NCBI GenBank assembly: GCA_017501225.1
Contig: JAFVXH010000019.1
Coordinates: forward strand, 392,666-456,665
Direction of reading: 5' to 3'
From: Clostridia bacterium
GTDB taxonomy: Bacteria; Bacillota; Clostridia; Oscillospirales; CAG-272
Length of the DNA stretch: 64,000 bases
Position 1 is the stretch's first letter; every line of letters starts with the position of its first letter. This document shows, piece after piece, positions 32,801 to 41,962 of this stretch. The notes beneath the pieces were generated by a model. That model had not been told where the DNA came from, searched no databases, and saw nothing but the letters and a program-made list of their open reading frames with translations. Position numbers and translations under genes: made by a program.

Positions 32801-33566
32801 GCTCCCGACGAACGGCAAGATACTGCTGATAGGTTTCCTCCAGGAGAGGATCGCCGAACGTCACGTTGTCGATGGTGGTCAGGAACGTGGTATGACGGCA
32901 GTGATCCGACCAATAGGTGTCGATCATGCGGATCTCGGTGATGGTGGGATCGCGCTTCTCATCGTTCTTGAAATATCCTTGCAAAAATGCGATATCGTCA
33001 GCATCCATCGCAAGTCCCTTTTCGCGCAGGAATGCGTCAAGTCCCGCCCGATCCAGCGTGATAAAGCCGTCAAGCACCTCAACGCTCGTGGGGATCACGG
33101 AATCCATCGCAAGGGTTGCGGGAAGCTCCAGGCTTGCCTCGCGGCACTCTACGGGGTTGATGACGTACTTTTTGATCTGCGCCAGCTCCGCGTCGCTCAG
33201 ATTACCGTAAAGGAGGTAGACCTTTGCGGTTCTGACGTCGGGACGGTCACCCTGCGAGAGGATCTGAATGCACTGTGCGGCACTGTCCGCACGCTGATCA
33301 AACTGTCCGGGTAAGAACTCTACCGCGAATACGGCTGCGCCATCGGCGTCAATTTCCTCGCTGACGGTATCCAGCTGCGGCTCGGAAAAGACCTTGTCCT
33401 TACTTGCTTCAAACAATGCGGGCTCGATGTTCTCGACGTCATAGCGGTTGAGCAATCGAACACGCTCAAGGGACGTGATCTGCAAAAGATTGCGAATTTC
33501 AGAGCACAAGGAATCTGCCTCGTGCGCAAGTCCTTCCCTTTTTTCTACGTATACTCTGTAAACCAT
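29868..33566 (-). CDS. purL: Phosphoribosylformylglycinamidine synthase, single chain (PurL-PurQ)
   Basis: A 1232-residue large FGAM synthase that converts FGAR, ATP and glutamine to FGAM. The linker and synthetase part carries YWSDHCRHTTF, KNETHNHPTEIEPFGGAATC and KCNDFGAGGVSVAIGELADG-type blocks. The fused C-terminal glutaminase has FPGTNCEFD, the nucleophile motif AGICNGFQ, HGEGRF and GHSER, so ammonia is channelled from glutamine here. This contrasts with the degenerate PurF of the same operon. It is the last gene of the operon, with ACAGGAGCG before the ATG and a strong terminator after it. Confidence 0.96.
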   Translation of the reverse strand: MVYRVYVEKREGLAHEADSLCSEIRNLLQITSLERVRLLNRYDVENIEPALFEASKDKVFSEPQLDTVSEEIDADGAAVFAVEFLPGQFDQRADSAAQCIQILSQGDRPDVRTAKVYLLYGNLSDAELAQIKKYVINPVECREASLELPATLAMDSVIPTSVEVLDGFITLDRAGLDAFLREKGLAMDADDIAFLQGYFKNDEKRDPTITEIRMIDTYWSDHCRHTTFLTTIDNVTFGDPLLEETYQQYLAVRRELGRTKPINLMDIATLATRYLKKIGKLDKLDESEEINACTVKMEIEVDGKREPWLLLFKNETHNHPTEIEPFGGAATCIGGAIRDPLSGRSYVYAAMRVTGAADPTVPVQDTIAGKLPQRKIVTTAAAGYSSYGNQIGLATGQVDELYHDGYAAKRMEIGAVIAATPAENVRRECPLPGDKVILLGGRTGRDGCGGATGSSKSHTLQSLESCGAEVQKGNAPEERKLQRLFRNAEACKLIKRCNDFGAGGVSVAIGELADGLDIDLNAVPKKYDGLDGTELAISESQERMAVVVEAGDVARFLELADSENLEATVVATVKADARLTMTWNGVRIVDISRDFLNSNGAEKHIDVAPTAPAAFDKTVDFDFKTGYPALAADLNVCSKRGLSERFDSTIGAGTVLMPFGGKEQRTPIQAMAHKISVEKKHTNACSLMAWGYNPYIAEKSPYHSAYLAVVESVAKLIATGARFEDVYLTFQEYFEKPLKDAARWGKPMAALLGAFRAQLDYGIAAIGGKDSMSGSFEQIDVPPTLVSFAVTTEEVDSVLSNEFKAGGHRVLWLRPTYGQDRLPNTESELALFDIVTHLIREGRVLAAYTPTYGGVAEAVMKMAFGNKVGFTFEDGISAQEIFGYSYGSFVLEMADGTDVDGAVLLGMTTDAPVLAQGSVTHSLDDLLRIYEDRLEPVFHCNIEQKQENIPTFSYSQRSGASAHIKCARPKVLIPAFPGTNCEFDTAKALADAGADPEIFLVRNLTKSAISSSVEEFAKKVASAQMIFIPGGFSGGDEPDGSGKFITAFFRNAEVKEAVTALLENRDGLMAGICNGFQALIKLGLVPYGKIMDTDENCPTLTYNTIGRHQSRLVRTRICSVKSPWLSSREVGDIVTVPISHGEGRFLASDELIAALAANGQIATQYVDADGNPTADIAYNPNNSAAAIEGITSPDGRVFGKMGHSERIGYGLYKNVPGDFEIGMFRSAVEYFK

Positions 33567-33581
33567 AATTACGCTCCTGTG

Positions 33582-34853
33582 TTATTTTTTGGATGCCTGC
33601 AGGGCACGTGCTCCAATGTCGGAGCGACAGTATCCGTTTTCAAATCTGACCTTCCCTACGCGTGCATAAGCTGCCCGGATGGCTTCCTCCAGCGTATCCT
33701 TCACGGCTGTCACGCCAAGGACACGGCCTCCGGCACTCAACAGACGCTCGCCGTCCCGCTTTGCACCGGCAACGTAGATAAAGCCGTCCGCGTCATCCGC
33801 GGGAAGCTCCATCTCAAAGCCCGACTCGTATTTTGCGGGATATCCCTTGGATGCCACGATCACGCAGCAAGCGTGCTTATCGGAGAATTTGACCTCGACG
33901 TCGGCAAGCGTTCCGTTCGCGGTTGCCTGCATGACGGTCAGAAGATCGCTCTCCATCAAAGGAAGCACGACCTGCGTTTCGGGATCTCCGAAGCGGCAGT
34001 TGTACTCAATGACGCGAGGACCGTTCGGCGTCAGCATCAAGCCAAAATAGAGGCACCCACGGAAGGTTCTTCCCTCCGCGTTCATCGCGTGCATCGTGGG
34101 CAGGAAGATGCGCTCCATGCATTCCTCTGCGACCTCCTCCGTGTAATACGGATTGGGAGCGACGGTGCCCATACCGCCCGTATTCAAGCCTTGATCACGG
34201 TCAAGCGCGCGCTTGTGGTCCATAGAGGAAACCATGGGGCGGACGACGTTTCCGTCGGTGAATGCCAGGACCGACACCTCAGGCCCTGTCAGAAATTCCT
34301 CGATGACGATGCGGCTTCCGCTCTCTCCGAATGCCTTGTCCTGCATCATGGAGCGCACCGCTGCCATTGCCTCCTCGCGCGTGTCTGCAATGATGACACC
34401 CTTACCGAGTGCCAAGCCGTCTGCCTTGACGACCGTGGGGATGGGGGCGCTTTCCAGATAGCGGAGCGCCTCCTCCATACAGTCGAACACCTCGTAGGAA
34501 GCGGTCGGAATATTGTATTTCTTCATCAAATTCTTGGAAAAGACCTTACTGCCCTCAATGATCGCGGCGTTAGCCGTCGGACCAAAGCAAGGAATGCCCT
34601 CGGCATTCAGCGCATCCACCGCACCCAGCACCAACGGATCATCCGGCGCTACCACGGCAAAGTCGATCGCCTTTTCCTTGGCAAAGGCAACGATCGCGGG
34701 AATATCCTTGGCACCGATGGCAACACAGGTTGCATCGGAGGCAATGCCGCCGTTACCCGGCAAGGCATACATCTCGGTAATGCTTGGATTTTCCTTCAGC
34801 TTTTTGATGATGGCGTGCTCTCTGCCGCCGCCACCGACTACCAAAACCTTCAT
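33582..34853 (-). CDS. purD: Phosphoribosylamine-glycine ligase
   Basis: The 423-residue ATP-grasp enzyme makes GAR from phosphoribosylamine and glycine, the second step of purine synthesis. It begins with MKVLVVGGGGREHAI and shows the ATP-grasp pattern, for example VKADGLALGKGVIIAD, then LNTGGMGTVAPNP and ENCRFGDPETQ-like YNCRFGDPETQ. The ATG at 34853 follows AAAGGAGAA. It sits between glyA, which supplies and consumes glycine, and purL. Confidence 0.96.
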   Translation of the reverse strand: MKVLVVGGGGREHAIIKKLKENPSITEMYALPGNGGIASDATCVAIGAKDIPAIVAFAKEKAIDFAVVAPDDPLVLGAVDALNAEGIPCFGPTANAAIIEGSKVFSKNLMKKYNIPTASYEVFDCMEEALRYLESAPIPTVVKADGLALGKGVIIADTREEAMAAVRSMMQDKAFGESGSRIVIEEFLTGPEVSVLAFTDGNVVRPMVSSMDHKRALDRDQGLNTGGMGTVAPNPYYTEEVAEECMERIFLPTMHAMNAEGRTFRGCLYFGLMLTPNGPRVIEYNCRFGDPETQVVLPLMESDLLTVMQATANGTLADVEVKFSDKHACCVIVASKGYPAKYESGFEMELPADDADGFIYVAGAKRDGERLLSAGGRVLGVTAVKDTLEEAIRAAYARVGKVRFENGYCRSDIGARALQASKK

Positions 34854-34876
34854 ATTGTCTTCTCCTTTATGGGGAT

Positions 34877-36115
34877 TCAGTCGTACAGGGGGTACTTTGC
34901 GCAAAGAGCCAGAACCTCAGCGCAGACGCGCTCGCGGTTGCCCTCGAAATCGACGGCAATATCCTTGATCCATTTTGCGATCTGCTCCATCTCCGCTTCC
35001 TTGAATCCGCGGGTGGTGACGGCAGGGGTTCCTACGCGGATACCGCTGGTGATAAAGGGCGTCTGGGGATCGTTGGGGATGGCGTTCTTGTTGACGGTGA
35101 TATGCACCTCGTCAAGGCGCTTCTCCAGCTCCTTACCGGTCACGTTGAAGGCGCGAAGATCCAGGAGGATCAGGTGGTTATCGGTGTCACCCGACACGAC
35201 GCGGAAGCCCTCCTTCTTGAGCGCGTTGCAGAACGCCTTTGCGTTCTTGACAACCTGCGTCTGGTATGCCTTGAACTCATCGGTCATGGCTTCCCCGAGT
35301 GCGACTGCCTTTGCGGCGATGACGTGCATCAGAGGTCCTCCCTGCGTGCCCGGGAAGATCGCCTTATCGATCTGCTTTGCGAACTGCTCACGGCACAGGA
35401 TCATACCGCCTCTGGGACCTCTTAAGGTCTTGTGCGTGGTGGTAGTCACGATATCCGCGTAAGGCACGGGGCTGGGATGAAGTCCCGCTGCGACAAGGCC
35501 TGCGATGTGCGCCATATCTACCATATAATAAGCGCCGACCTCGTCCGCGATCTCGCGGATCTTTGCAAAGTCAATGATGCGGGAATATGCGCTGGCACCC
35601 GCAACGATCAGCTTGGGCTTGCAGGAGATCGCGATGCGACGCATCTCCTCGTAGTCCAGCATCTCGGTGTCATCCGCAACACTGTAAGGAACGATATTGA
35701 AATACTTACCCGAAATATTGACGGGAGAGCCGTGAGAAAGGTGTCCGCCGTGCGCCAGATTCAGACCCATTACGGTGTCACCGGGATTGAGAAGTGCGAA
35801 GAAGACCGCCAGATTTGCGCTGGCACCGCAGTGGGGCTGAACGTTTGCGTGCTCCGCACCAAAGAGCTTCTTTGCTCTCTCTCTTGCGATATCCTCAACA
35901 ATATCAACGTATTGGCATCCGCCATAGTATCTCTTTCCGGGGAAGCCTTCTGCATATTTATTGGTCAGAACGGTGCCCGCCGCCATCAGAACCGCCTTGG
36001 AAACGATGTTCTCGGAGGCGATCAGCTCAATGTTCTCTCTCTGGCGGTTCAGCTCCAGAGAGCAGGCATCGTATACCTCTTTGTCGTAATTTACAAGCTC
36101 ATCAAAAAAGTTCAT
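34877..36115 (-). CDS. glyA: Serine hydroxymethyltransferase
   Basis: The 412-residue PLP enzyme interconverts serine and glycine and loads one-carbon units on tetrahydrofolate. Motifs: [41 protein letters not shown] [16 protein letters not shown], and the PLP-lysine segment [16 protein letters not shown]. Placement inside the purine operon makes sense. It provides glycine for PurD and the folate units used by PurN and the AICAR transformylase. Confidence 0.96.
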   Translation of the reverse strand: MNFFDELVNYDKEVYDACSLELNRQRENIELIASENIVSKAVLMAAGTVLTNKYAEGFPGKRYYGGCQYVDIVEDIARERAKKLFGAEHANVQPHCGASANLAVFFALLNPGDTVMGLNLAHGGHLSHGSPVNISGKYFNIVPYSVADDTEMLDYEEMRRIAISCKPKLIVAGASAYSRIIDFAKIREIADEVGAYYMVDMAHIAGLVAAGLHPSPVPYADIVTTTTHKTLRGPRGGMILCREQFAKQIDKAIFPGTQGGPLMHVIAAKAVALGEAMTDEFKAYQTQVVKNAKAFCNALKKEGFRVVSGDTDNHLILLDLRAFNVTGKELEKRLDEVHITVNKNAIPNDPQTPFITSGIRVGTPAVTTRGFKEAEMEQIAKWIKDIAVDFEGNRERVCAEVLALCAKYPLYD

Positions 36116-36142
36116 CTCGTTCTTCCTTTCCTGTTTTTGGAA

Positions 36143-37327
36143 TTAATGGTGGAACAGTCGCATGCCGGTGAACGCCATCGCAATGCCATACTTGTCACAG
36201 CAGGAGATGACGACGTCGTCGCGGATAGAGCCGCCCGGCTCTGCGATGTAGGAAACGCCGCTCTTCTTTGCGCGCTCGATGTTATCATCAAACGGGAAGA
36301 ATGCGTCGGAGCCCAGGGACACGCCGGTGATGGTATCCAGATATGCTCTTTGCTCTGCGGGCGTAAAGGGCTCGGGACGGGTGGTGAAGTAGCGCTGCCA
36401 GTTGCCGTCCGCGCAAACGTCCTCCTCGTTCTGGTTGATATAACCGTCGATGACGTTGTCACGGTCGGGGCGTCCGAGTGTGGGCAGGAAGGGCAAATTC
36501 AATACCTTCTCATGCTGACGGAGCTGCCAGGTGTCTGCTTTACCTCCGGCAAGACGGGTGCAATGGATGCGGGACTGCTGTCCGGCACCTACACCGATCG
36601 CCTGACCGTCCACGGCGTAGCAAACCGAGTTGGACTGCGTGTACTTGAGGGTGATCAGCGCGATGATCAGATCTCTTTTTGCGCTGTCGGGAAGATTTTT
36701 ATTTTCGGTTACCAGATTGGAGAGCAGCTCCTCGTTGATCAGGAAGTTGTTTCTTCCCTGCTCGAACGTGATGCCGAATACCTCCTTGGTTTCCTGCAGT
36801 GCGGGAACGTAATCGGGATCGATCTGTACGACGTTATAATTTCCCTTGCGCTTGGATTTGAGGATCTCCAGAGCCTCGGGCTCGTATCCGGGCGCGATGA
36901 CACCGTCCGAAACCTCGCGCTTGATCAGAAGCGCGGTGGTGACGTCGCAAACGTCGGACAGCGCGATCCAGTCACCGAAGGAGCACATTCTGTCGGTTCC
37001 TCTTGCACGCGCAAAGGCGCAAGACAGAGGAGATGCGTCAAGGTTCTCAACGTCATCGACAAAGCATGCCTTCTTGAGCTTGTCGGAAAGCGGAATTCCG
37101 ACTGCCGCGGAGGTGGGGCTGACGTGCTTGAAGGAGGTTGCGGCAGGCATACCGAGCGCTGCCTTGAGCTCCTTGACCAGCTGCCAGGAGTTAAAGGCAT
37201 CCAGGAAGTTGATGTAGCCGGGACGTCCGGAAAGAATGGTGATGGGAAGCTCGCTTCCGTCCTTCATATAGATCTTCGAGGGCTTCTGATTGGGATTACA
37301 GCCGTATTTCAGTTCAAACTCTTTCAT
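36143..37327 (-). CDS. AICAR formyltransferase, stand-alone
   Basis: A 394-residue protein corresponding only to the transformylase half of PurH. The start ELKYGCNPNQKPSKIY, TSFKHVSPTSAAVG, AGQQSRIHCTRLAGGKAD and SDAFFPFDDNIERA are transformylase blocks, and the usual N-terminal MGS/IMP-cyclohydrolase domain is absent. It transfers a formyl group from 10-formyl-THF to AICAR (ZMP), the ligand that the operon's riboswitch senses. The missing cyclohydrolase step is supplied by the adjacent purO, so the bifunctional enzyme is split over two unrelated genes. Confidence 0.93.
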   Translation of the reverse strand: MKEFELKYGCNPNQKPSKIYMKDGSELPITILSGRPGYINFLDAFNSWQLVKELKAALGMPAATSFKHVSPTSAAVGIPLSDKLKKACFVDDVENLDASPLSCAFARARGTDRMCSFGDWIALSDVCDVTTALLIKREVSDGVIAPGYEPEALEILKSKRKGNYNVVQIDPDYVPALQETKEVFGITFEQGRNNFLINEELLSNLVTENKNLPDSAKRDLIIALITLKYTQSNSVCYAVDGQAIGVGAGQQSRIHCTRLAGGKADTWQLRQHEKVLNLPFLPTLGRPDRDNVIDGYINQNEEDVCADGNWQRYFTTRPEPFTPAEQRAYLDTITGVSLGSDAFFPFDDNIERAKKSGVSYIAEPGGSIRDDVVISCCDKYGIAMAFTGMRLFHH

Positions 37328-37356
37328 GATAGTTCCCTTCTGTGTTGGTTTTCATT

Positions 37357-38073
37357 TTACACGTTTTTGTTGGTGATGATCTCCACGGGCTCGCTGCCGT
37401 CAAGAGGCACGCAACGAACGAACAGGGATACCTTATTGTCGGCATTCAGATTTTTCCAGAGCATGTCGGAAAGCTCCTGCGCCGTATTGGGAAGTGCGAC
37501 CTCCTCGGGCTCCCCATAAAAAGACGGAATGGGGTTGCCGTCACAGCGGTAGGTGTGGATGAAATGTCCGATCCCCTTTCTGGGCGCATAACGGTAGAAA
37601 TAACGGTTGCAGACCGTGGGATCTCCGTTTGCACTCTTGAGAATGGAAAGCGAATAGGTAAAGGTATCGCGGGGCAGGCAGTAGTAGCAAATACCCGAAA
37701 TGCGAGGGGTGAAATTGGGCGCATCGGGCTCAAATTCACGCGTCATCAAAGCATCCTCAAAGGTCTCGCCCTCCTCTAAGTGCTGATAGATCGTATCGGT
37801 CTGATCGCCGTTGGTGACGATATCCACAAGTCCGCGCTTCAGATAAGGGTTGTAGATGATCAGGCTGGGATCCACCAGCTTGGACTCATCGTACGCCTTG
37901 GTGCGCATACCGCCGTCAAAGCGCTCGAAGATGCGGTTGCGGCTGTTTTCGCTGCGTCCCATAATAAAGTATGCGATCATTGCGTTTTTTCCATCCGCGG
38001 ACTGACCGATGATAATGCCTCTTCCGGGATAGCTGTTCTCGCGCAGCAGTTCTTCAATATCAAATAAAGCCAT
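37357..38073 (-). CDS. purO: IMP cyclohydrolase, PurO-like
   Basis: A 238-residue protein of the archaeal-type IMP cyclohydrolase family, which closes FAICAR to IMP and is unrelated to the PurH cyclohydrolase domain. It shows SYPGRGIIIGQSADG, AYFIMGRSENSRNRIF, and the ITNGDQTDTI-like VTNGDQTDTIYQ block. It lies between purN and the stand-alone transformylase, exactly filling the gap. PurO was described from methanogens; related proteins occur in some Clostridia. AAGGAATGAG precedes the ATG. Confidence 0.88.
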   Translation of the reverse strand: MALFDIEELLRENSYPGRGIIIGQSADGKNAMIAYFIMGRSENSRNRIFERFDGGMRTKAYDESKLVDPSLIIYNPYLKRGLVDIVTNGDQTDTIYQHLEEGETFEDALMTREFEPDAPNFTPRISGICYYCLPRDTFTYSLSILKSANGDPTVCNRYFYRYAPRKGIGHFIHTYRCDGNPIPSFYGEPEEVALPNTAQELSDMLWKNLNADNKVSLFVRCVPLDGSEPVEIITNKNV

Positions 38074-38080
38074 TGTTATC

Positions 38081-38695
38081 TCATTCCTTGTTTTCTTGAA
38101 TTTCTTTGGAAACCTGTTCGACAGACAGCGGAAGGATCTTCCATTCCGCCTGCTCCATTACGCGTCTTTGCAAAGACTCGGGGGTATCTCCCGGGAGGAT
38201 CTCAACGGCGCGTTGCATAATGATCTCCCCTCCGTCGGGGATTTCATTCACAAAATGCACGGTAGCACCCGTAACCTTGACGCCGTAATTCAATGCCGCC
38301 TCGTGCACGCGAAGACCGTAAAAGCCCGCGCCGCAGAAGGACGGGATCAGGGAGGGATGCACGTTGATGATCCGTCTGGGGTAGCGTGAGGTAAACGCCT
38401 CGCTCAGAATGGTCATAAAGCCTGCCAGAACGATCAGCTCGATGCCATTCTCGGTCAGCACGTCGATCATGCGCGCCTCGAACGCCTCCTGACCTCCGCA
38501 CTGTCTTTTGGAAACGACGACCGACGGAATGGCGTGCTTTGCGGCACGCTCCAGCGCGTACGCCTCGGGATTGCTCGAGATTACGAGCGAGATCTCGCCG
38601 CTTTGCAGAATTCCCGCATTCTGCGCGTCAATCAGTGCTTGCAGGTTGGTGCCGCCCCCCGAAACGAGGACGGCGATCTTTGTCCTTCTCAGCAT
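38081..38695 (-). CDS. purN: Phosphoribosylglycinamide formyltransferase
   Basis: The 204-residue folate-dependent GAR transformylase (third step). [16 protein letters not shown] binds phosphate, LAGFMTILS and [11 protein letters not shown] (catalytic Asn/His) follow, and [17 protein letters not shown] carries the catalytic Asp. FCGAGFYG replaces the common FxGxxxxx loop only slightly. Its start overlaps the 3' end of purM by seven bases, so the two are coupled. Confidence 0.95.
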   Translation of the reverse strand: MLRRTKIAVLVSGGGTNLQALIDAQNAGILQSGEISLVISSNPEAYALERAAKHAIPSVVVSKRQCGGQEAFEARMIDVLTENGIELIVLAGFMTILSEAFTSRYPRRIINVHPSLIPSFCGAGFYGLRVHEAALNYGVKVTGATVHFVNEIPDGGEIIMQRAVEILPGDTPESLQRRVMEQAEWKILPLSVEQVSKEIQENKE

Positions 38696-39729
38696 AATAC
38701 AACCTTTTCGTCGCTCTCGATGACCTCACCCAAAAGGTATGCGTCCTCACCGTTCTCGCGAAGGATCTGCAGAGCCTTGTCCGCGTCCTCTTTGGCTACG
38801 ACGATGCTCATGCCAACGCCCATGTTGAAGGTGTTGTACATATCTCTTTCGGGAATATTTCCGGTCTTTTGCAGAAGCTCGAAGATGGGAAGCACGCGAA
38901 CGTCCTTCTGTGCGATCTTGGCACCAAGTCCGTCGGGAATGCTTCTCGGAATGTTCTCGTAAAAGCCTCCGCCGGTGATGTGCGAAATACCCTTGACGGC
39001 AACCTTCTCAAGGAGTGCCAGCACGGGCTTTACGTAGATCTTGGTGGGAGTGAGAAGTGCCTCGCCCAAGGATTTTCCGCCAAGCTCTGCAAGAGGCGTG
39101 CGAAGATCGCAGTTCTCTACGTCGAACACACGGCGAACCAGAGAGAAGCCGTTGGAATGCACACCCGACGAGGGCAACGCGATCACAACGTCGCCCGCAG
39201 ACATCTTGGTGTTATCGATGATGTTGTCCTTCTCCACGATTCCAACGGAAAAGCCTGCCAGATCGTATTCGTCAATGGGATAGAAGCCGGGCATTTCCGC
39301 GGTTTCACCGCCGATGAGCGCGGAGCCGGACTGCACGCAGCCCTCCGCAACGCCCGAAACGATGGAAGCGATCTTCTCGGGAACGTTTTTGCCGCAAGCG
39401 ATGTAGTCCAGGAAGAACAGGGGCTTTGCACCCGCGCAAATGACGTCGTTGACGCACATTGCGACGCAATCGATGCCGACCGTATCGTGCTGATCCATCA
39501 AAAACGCGAGCTTCAATTTGGTTCCGACACCGTCGGTGCCGCTGACCAGAACAGGATGGCGGTAGCCCTCCAGATCCAGGGCAAACAGACCGCCAAATCC
39601 GCCGATGCCCGATACCACGCCGGACGTCATGGTGCGGGCAATGTGCTGTTTCATCAATTCAACGGCACGGTATCCCGCTGTGATATCCACGCCCGCTGCT
39701 GCGTAGCTTTCGGATTGTGAATTTTTCAT
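38689..39729 (-). CDS. purM: Phosphoribosylformylglycinamidine cyclo-ligase (AIR synthetase)
   Basis: The 346-residue protein closes FGAM to AIR. It shows [40 protein letters not shown] [23 protein letters not shown] and [12 protein letters not shown], all typical of PurM. AGAGGAAAACG precedes the ATG. It lies between purF and purN. Confidence 0.96.
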   Translation of the reverse strand: MKNSQSESYAAAGVDITAGYRAVELMKQHIARTMTSGVVSGIGGFGGLFALDLEGYRHPVLVSGTDGVGTKLKLAFLMDQHDTVGIDCVAMCVNDVICAGAKPLFFLDYIACGKNVPEKIASIVSGVAEGCVQSGSALIGGETAEMPGFYPIDEYDLAGFSVGIVEKDNIIDNTKMSAGDVVIALPSSGVHSNGFSLVRRVFDVENCDLRTPLAELGGKSLGEALLTPTKIYVKPVLALLEKVAVKGISHITGGGFYENIPRSIPDGLGAKIAQKDVRVLPIFELLQKTGNIPERDMYNTFNMGVGMSIVVAKEDADKALQILRENGEDAYLLGEVIESDEKVVLC

Positions 39730-39768
39730 ATTCGTTTTCCTCTCGTTCTGTGATATACTGTGGTGAGA

Positions 39769-41193
39769 TTATTCCTTGCCCGTCCAGCAATAGGTGCAGA
39801 GCTTGCAGGGATCGATTCCAATGGACTTGATCAGACCGTCCAGGGATTGGAATTCCAAGGAAGAAAAGTTGAATTTTTTACAGATCGCCTCGCGAAGCCT
39901 GCGACCTCTCTCGGTGCTCGCGTCGCTGTACTCCTCCAGATAATTGAGTCCTTCCTCTCCCTCCAGCTCCACAACCGTCTTGCGGGTCAGAAGCTCCATG
40001 GGACTTGTCGCGCGGGAGAAGTTGAGGTACTTGCAGGAGTGCATGATGGGAGGACAAGCCGAGCGCATGTGTACGGCCTTTGCACCGTTGGTATACAGAA
40101 AATCAACGGTTTCACGGAGCTGCGTTCCGCGCACGATGGAATCGTCCACGAACAACAGGTTTTTGCCCTCGATCAGCTCGTGAATGGGGATCTGCTTCAT
40201 CTTGGCGATACGGCTTCTGTCCACTTGATTTTGCGGCATAAAGCTGCGCGCCCAGGTGGGAGTATACTTGATATAGGGACGCGCAAAGGGCGTTCCGCTT
40301 TTGTTGGCATAGCCGATCGCATGCGGTGTTCCCGAATCCGGAACGCCGCTGACGTAATCCAGATCCTGCGCGATTCCCTGCTCCGCGTCATACTCCGCAA
40401 GGATCTCGCCGTTGCGATAACGCATGGTTTCGACGTTGACTCCCTCGTAGGTCGAGGTGGGGTATCCGTAATAGGACCAAAGGAAGGCACACATTTTCAT
40501 CTCCTTCCCCGGAGGATTCAGCTGTGTGATGCGATCCGCGGTGACCTCCACGATCTCGCCCGGTCCCAATTCCAGCGCATCCTCGCATCCCAGCTTCTTA
40601 TAAGCGAAGGATTCAAAGGTGACGCAATGGCAATCCTCACCCTTGCCGATCAGCACGGGAAGTCTGCCCAGCCGGTCGCGCGCCGCGATGAGCGCGCCGT
40701 CATCCTTCAGAATGAGGATCGAAGCGGTGCCATCGATGACCGTCTGCGCAAACCGAATTCCCTCTACGAAAGAGCCTTTTTGATTGATCATGGCAGCAAC
40801 CAGCTCGGTGCCGTTGACCTTTCCCCCCGTCATTGCGTCAAAATGCGCTCCGCCGGAGGAAATGTATTGCTCGATCAGCTCCTCTGCGTTGTTGATGATG
40901 CCGATCACACAAATGGCATACGTGCCAAGACGGGAGCGAATCAGCATCGGTTGAGGATAATAGTCACTGATGCACCCGATAGCGGACACGCCGCACATCT
41001 CCTCAAAGATGTGCTCGAACTTGGTTCGAAAGGGTGCGTTTTCAATGCTGTGTATTTTTCTTTGTAAGCCAATTTTGGGGTCGTATGCCGCAAGGCCTGC
41101 CCGACGCGTACCCAAATGCGAATGATAATCAACGCCGAAGAACACGTCCTCCAAGCACTCGCGCTTGGCAGCCATTCCAAAAAATCCGCCCAT
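39769..41193 (-). CDS. purF: Amidophosphoribosyltransferase homologue with degenerate glutaminase domain
   Basis: A 474-residue PurF-family protein, the only candidate here for the first committed step (PRPP to phosphoribosylamine). The C-terminal phosphoribosyltransferase half is intact: DYVSGVPDSGTPHAIGYA and the PRPP loop LLFVDDSIVRGTQLRE. A terminal CKLCTYCWTGKE resembles the Fe-S ligands of Bacillus PurF. The N-terminus reads MGGFFG, where PurF has MCGIFG, so the Cys1 nucleophile is Gly. GHxRYS and HNGN are replaced by IGCISDYYPQ and CVIGIINN. Glutaminase activity is therefore unlikely and free ammonia may be used. I recall similar MGGFFG proteins in Clostridia and Bacteroides. Confidence 0.88.
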   Translation of the reverse strand: MGGFFGMAAKRECLEDVFFGVDYHSHLGTRRAGLAAYDPKIGLQRKIHSIENAPFRTKFEHIFEEMCGVSAIGCISDYYPQPMLIRSRLGTYAICVIGIINNAEELIEQYISSGGAHFDAMTGGKVNGTELVAAMINQKGSFVEGIRFAQTVIDGTASILILKDDGALIAARDRLGRLPVLIGKGEDCHCVTFESFAYKKLGCEDALELGPGEIVEVTADRITQLNPPGKEMKMCAFLWSYYGYPTSTYEGVNVETMRYRNGEILAEYDAEQGIAQDLDYVSGVPDSGTPHAIGYANKSGTPFARPYIKYTPTWARSFMPQNQVDRSRIAKMKQIPIHELIEGKNLLFVDDSIVRGTQLRETVDFLYTNGAKAVHMRSACPPIMHSCKYLNFSRATSPMELLTRKTVVELEGEEGLNYLEEYSDASTERGRRLREAICKKFNFSSLEFQSLDGLIKSIGIDPCKLCTYCWTGKE

Positions 41194-41244
41194 GAGGTTT
41201 CCTGCTTTCCAGTGTAATGGTATTTACCCGTCAGGATCGCCCGA

Positions 41245-41928
41245 TCAAGCAAAGAACAGCTTGGAAAGCGTCATGGGGTCAATGTACTTGCCGTCCTTAT
41301 AAACGCGCATATTGCCGGATGCGATCTCGTCGATCAGCATGACCTTGCCGTCTGCGTCGTAGCCAAACTCAAACTTGATATCGTAGAGAACCATGCCCTT
41401 TTCCGCCAGATCGTCAGATACGATCTTGGTGATATCCTGCGTCATCTTCTTGATGTCATCGTACTGCTCCGCGGTCATAACGCCAAGATCGACAAGACCG
41501 TCCTTGGTGACGAGCGGATCGCCCTTCTCGTCGTTCTTGAAGGTGGTTTCGACGTATGCGGGAAGGTCTGCACCCTCCTCGATGTAATCGGAGTAGCGGC
41601 GCAGGAAGCTTCCGACTGCCTTGTAGCGGCAGATGACCTCAAGCCCCTTACCAAATACCTTTGCGGGGAGAACCTCCATGGTGGTGTTTGCCAGATCCGC
41701 GCTGACGTAATGCGTCTTGATTCCTGCAGCGTTGACCTTTTCAAAGAAATAGATGGACATACGGAGGTTGACGTCGCCAACACCGTCGATGGTCAGTCCT
41801 ACCGAATTTTCGCCCGGATCGAACACGCCGTCCTTGCCGGTGCAGTCGTCCTTGAACTTGAGCAGATAGTTGCCGTTCTCGAGTGCGTAAACGTCCTTGG
41901 TCTTGCCTTTGTAAACGAGTGTTTTCAT
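41245..41928 (-). CDS. purC: SAICAR synthetase
   Basis: A 227-residue phosphoribosylaminoimidazole-succinocarboxamide synthase joining CAIR and aspartate. It begins [13 protein letters not shown] (usual YxGKxKxxY), and has [13 protein letters not shown], the EEGADLP-type loop, [17 protein letters not shown] and [13 protein letters not shown]. The ATG at 41928 was chosen for its match to the family start; the longer frame overlaps purE. It is the second gene of the operon. Confidence 0.94.
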   Translation of the reverse strand: MKTLVYKGKTKDVYALENGNYLLKFKDDCTGKDGVFDPGENSVGLTIDGVGDVNLRMSIYFFEKVNAAGIKTHYVSADLANTTMEVLPAKVFGKGLEVICRYKAVGSFLRRYSDYIEEGADLPAYVETTFKNDEKGDPLVTKDGLVDLGVMTAEQYDDIKKMTQDITKIVSDDLAEKGMVLYDIKFEFGYDADGKVMLIDEIASGNMRVYKDGKYIDPMTLSKLFFA

Positions 41929-41962
41929 GTGTGTTCTCCTTTGTATTTGGTAAAATTGTTTT

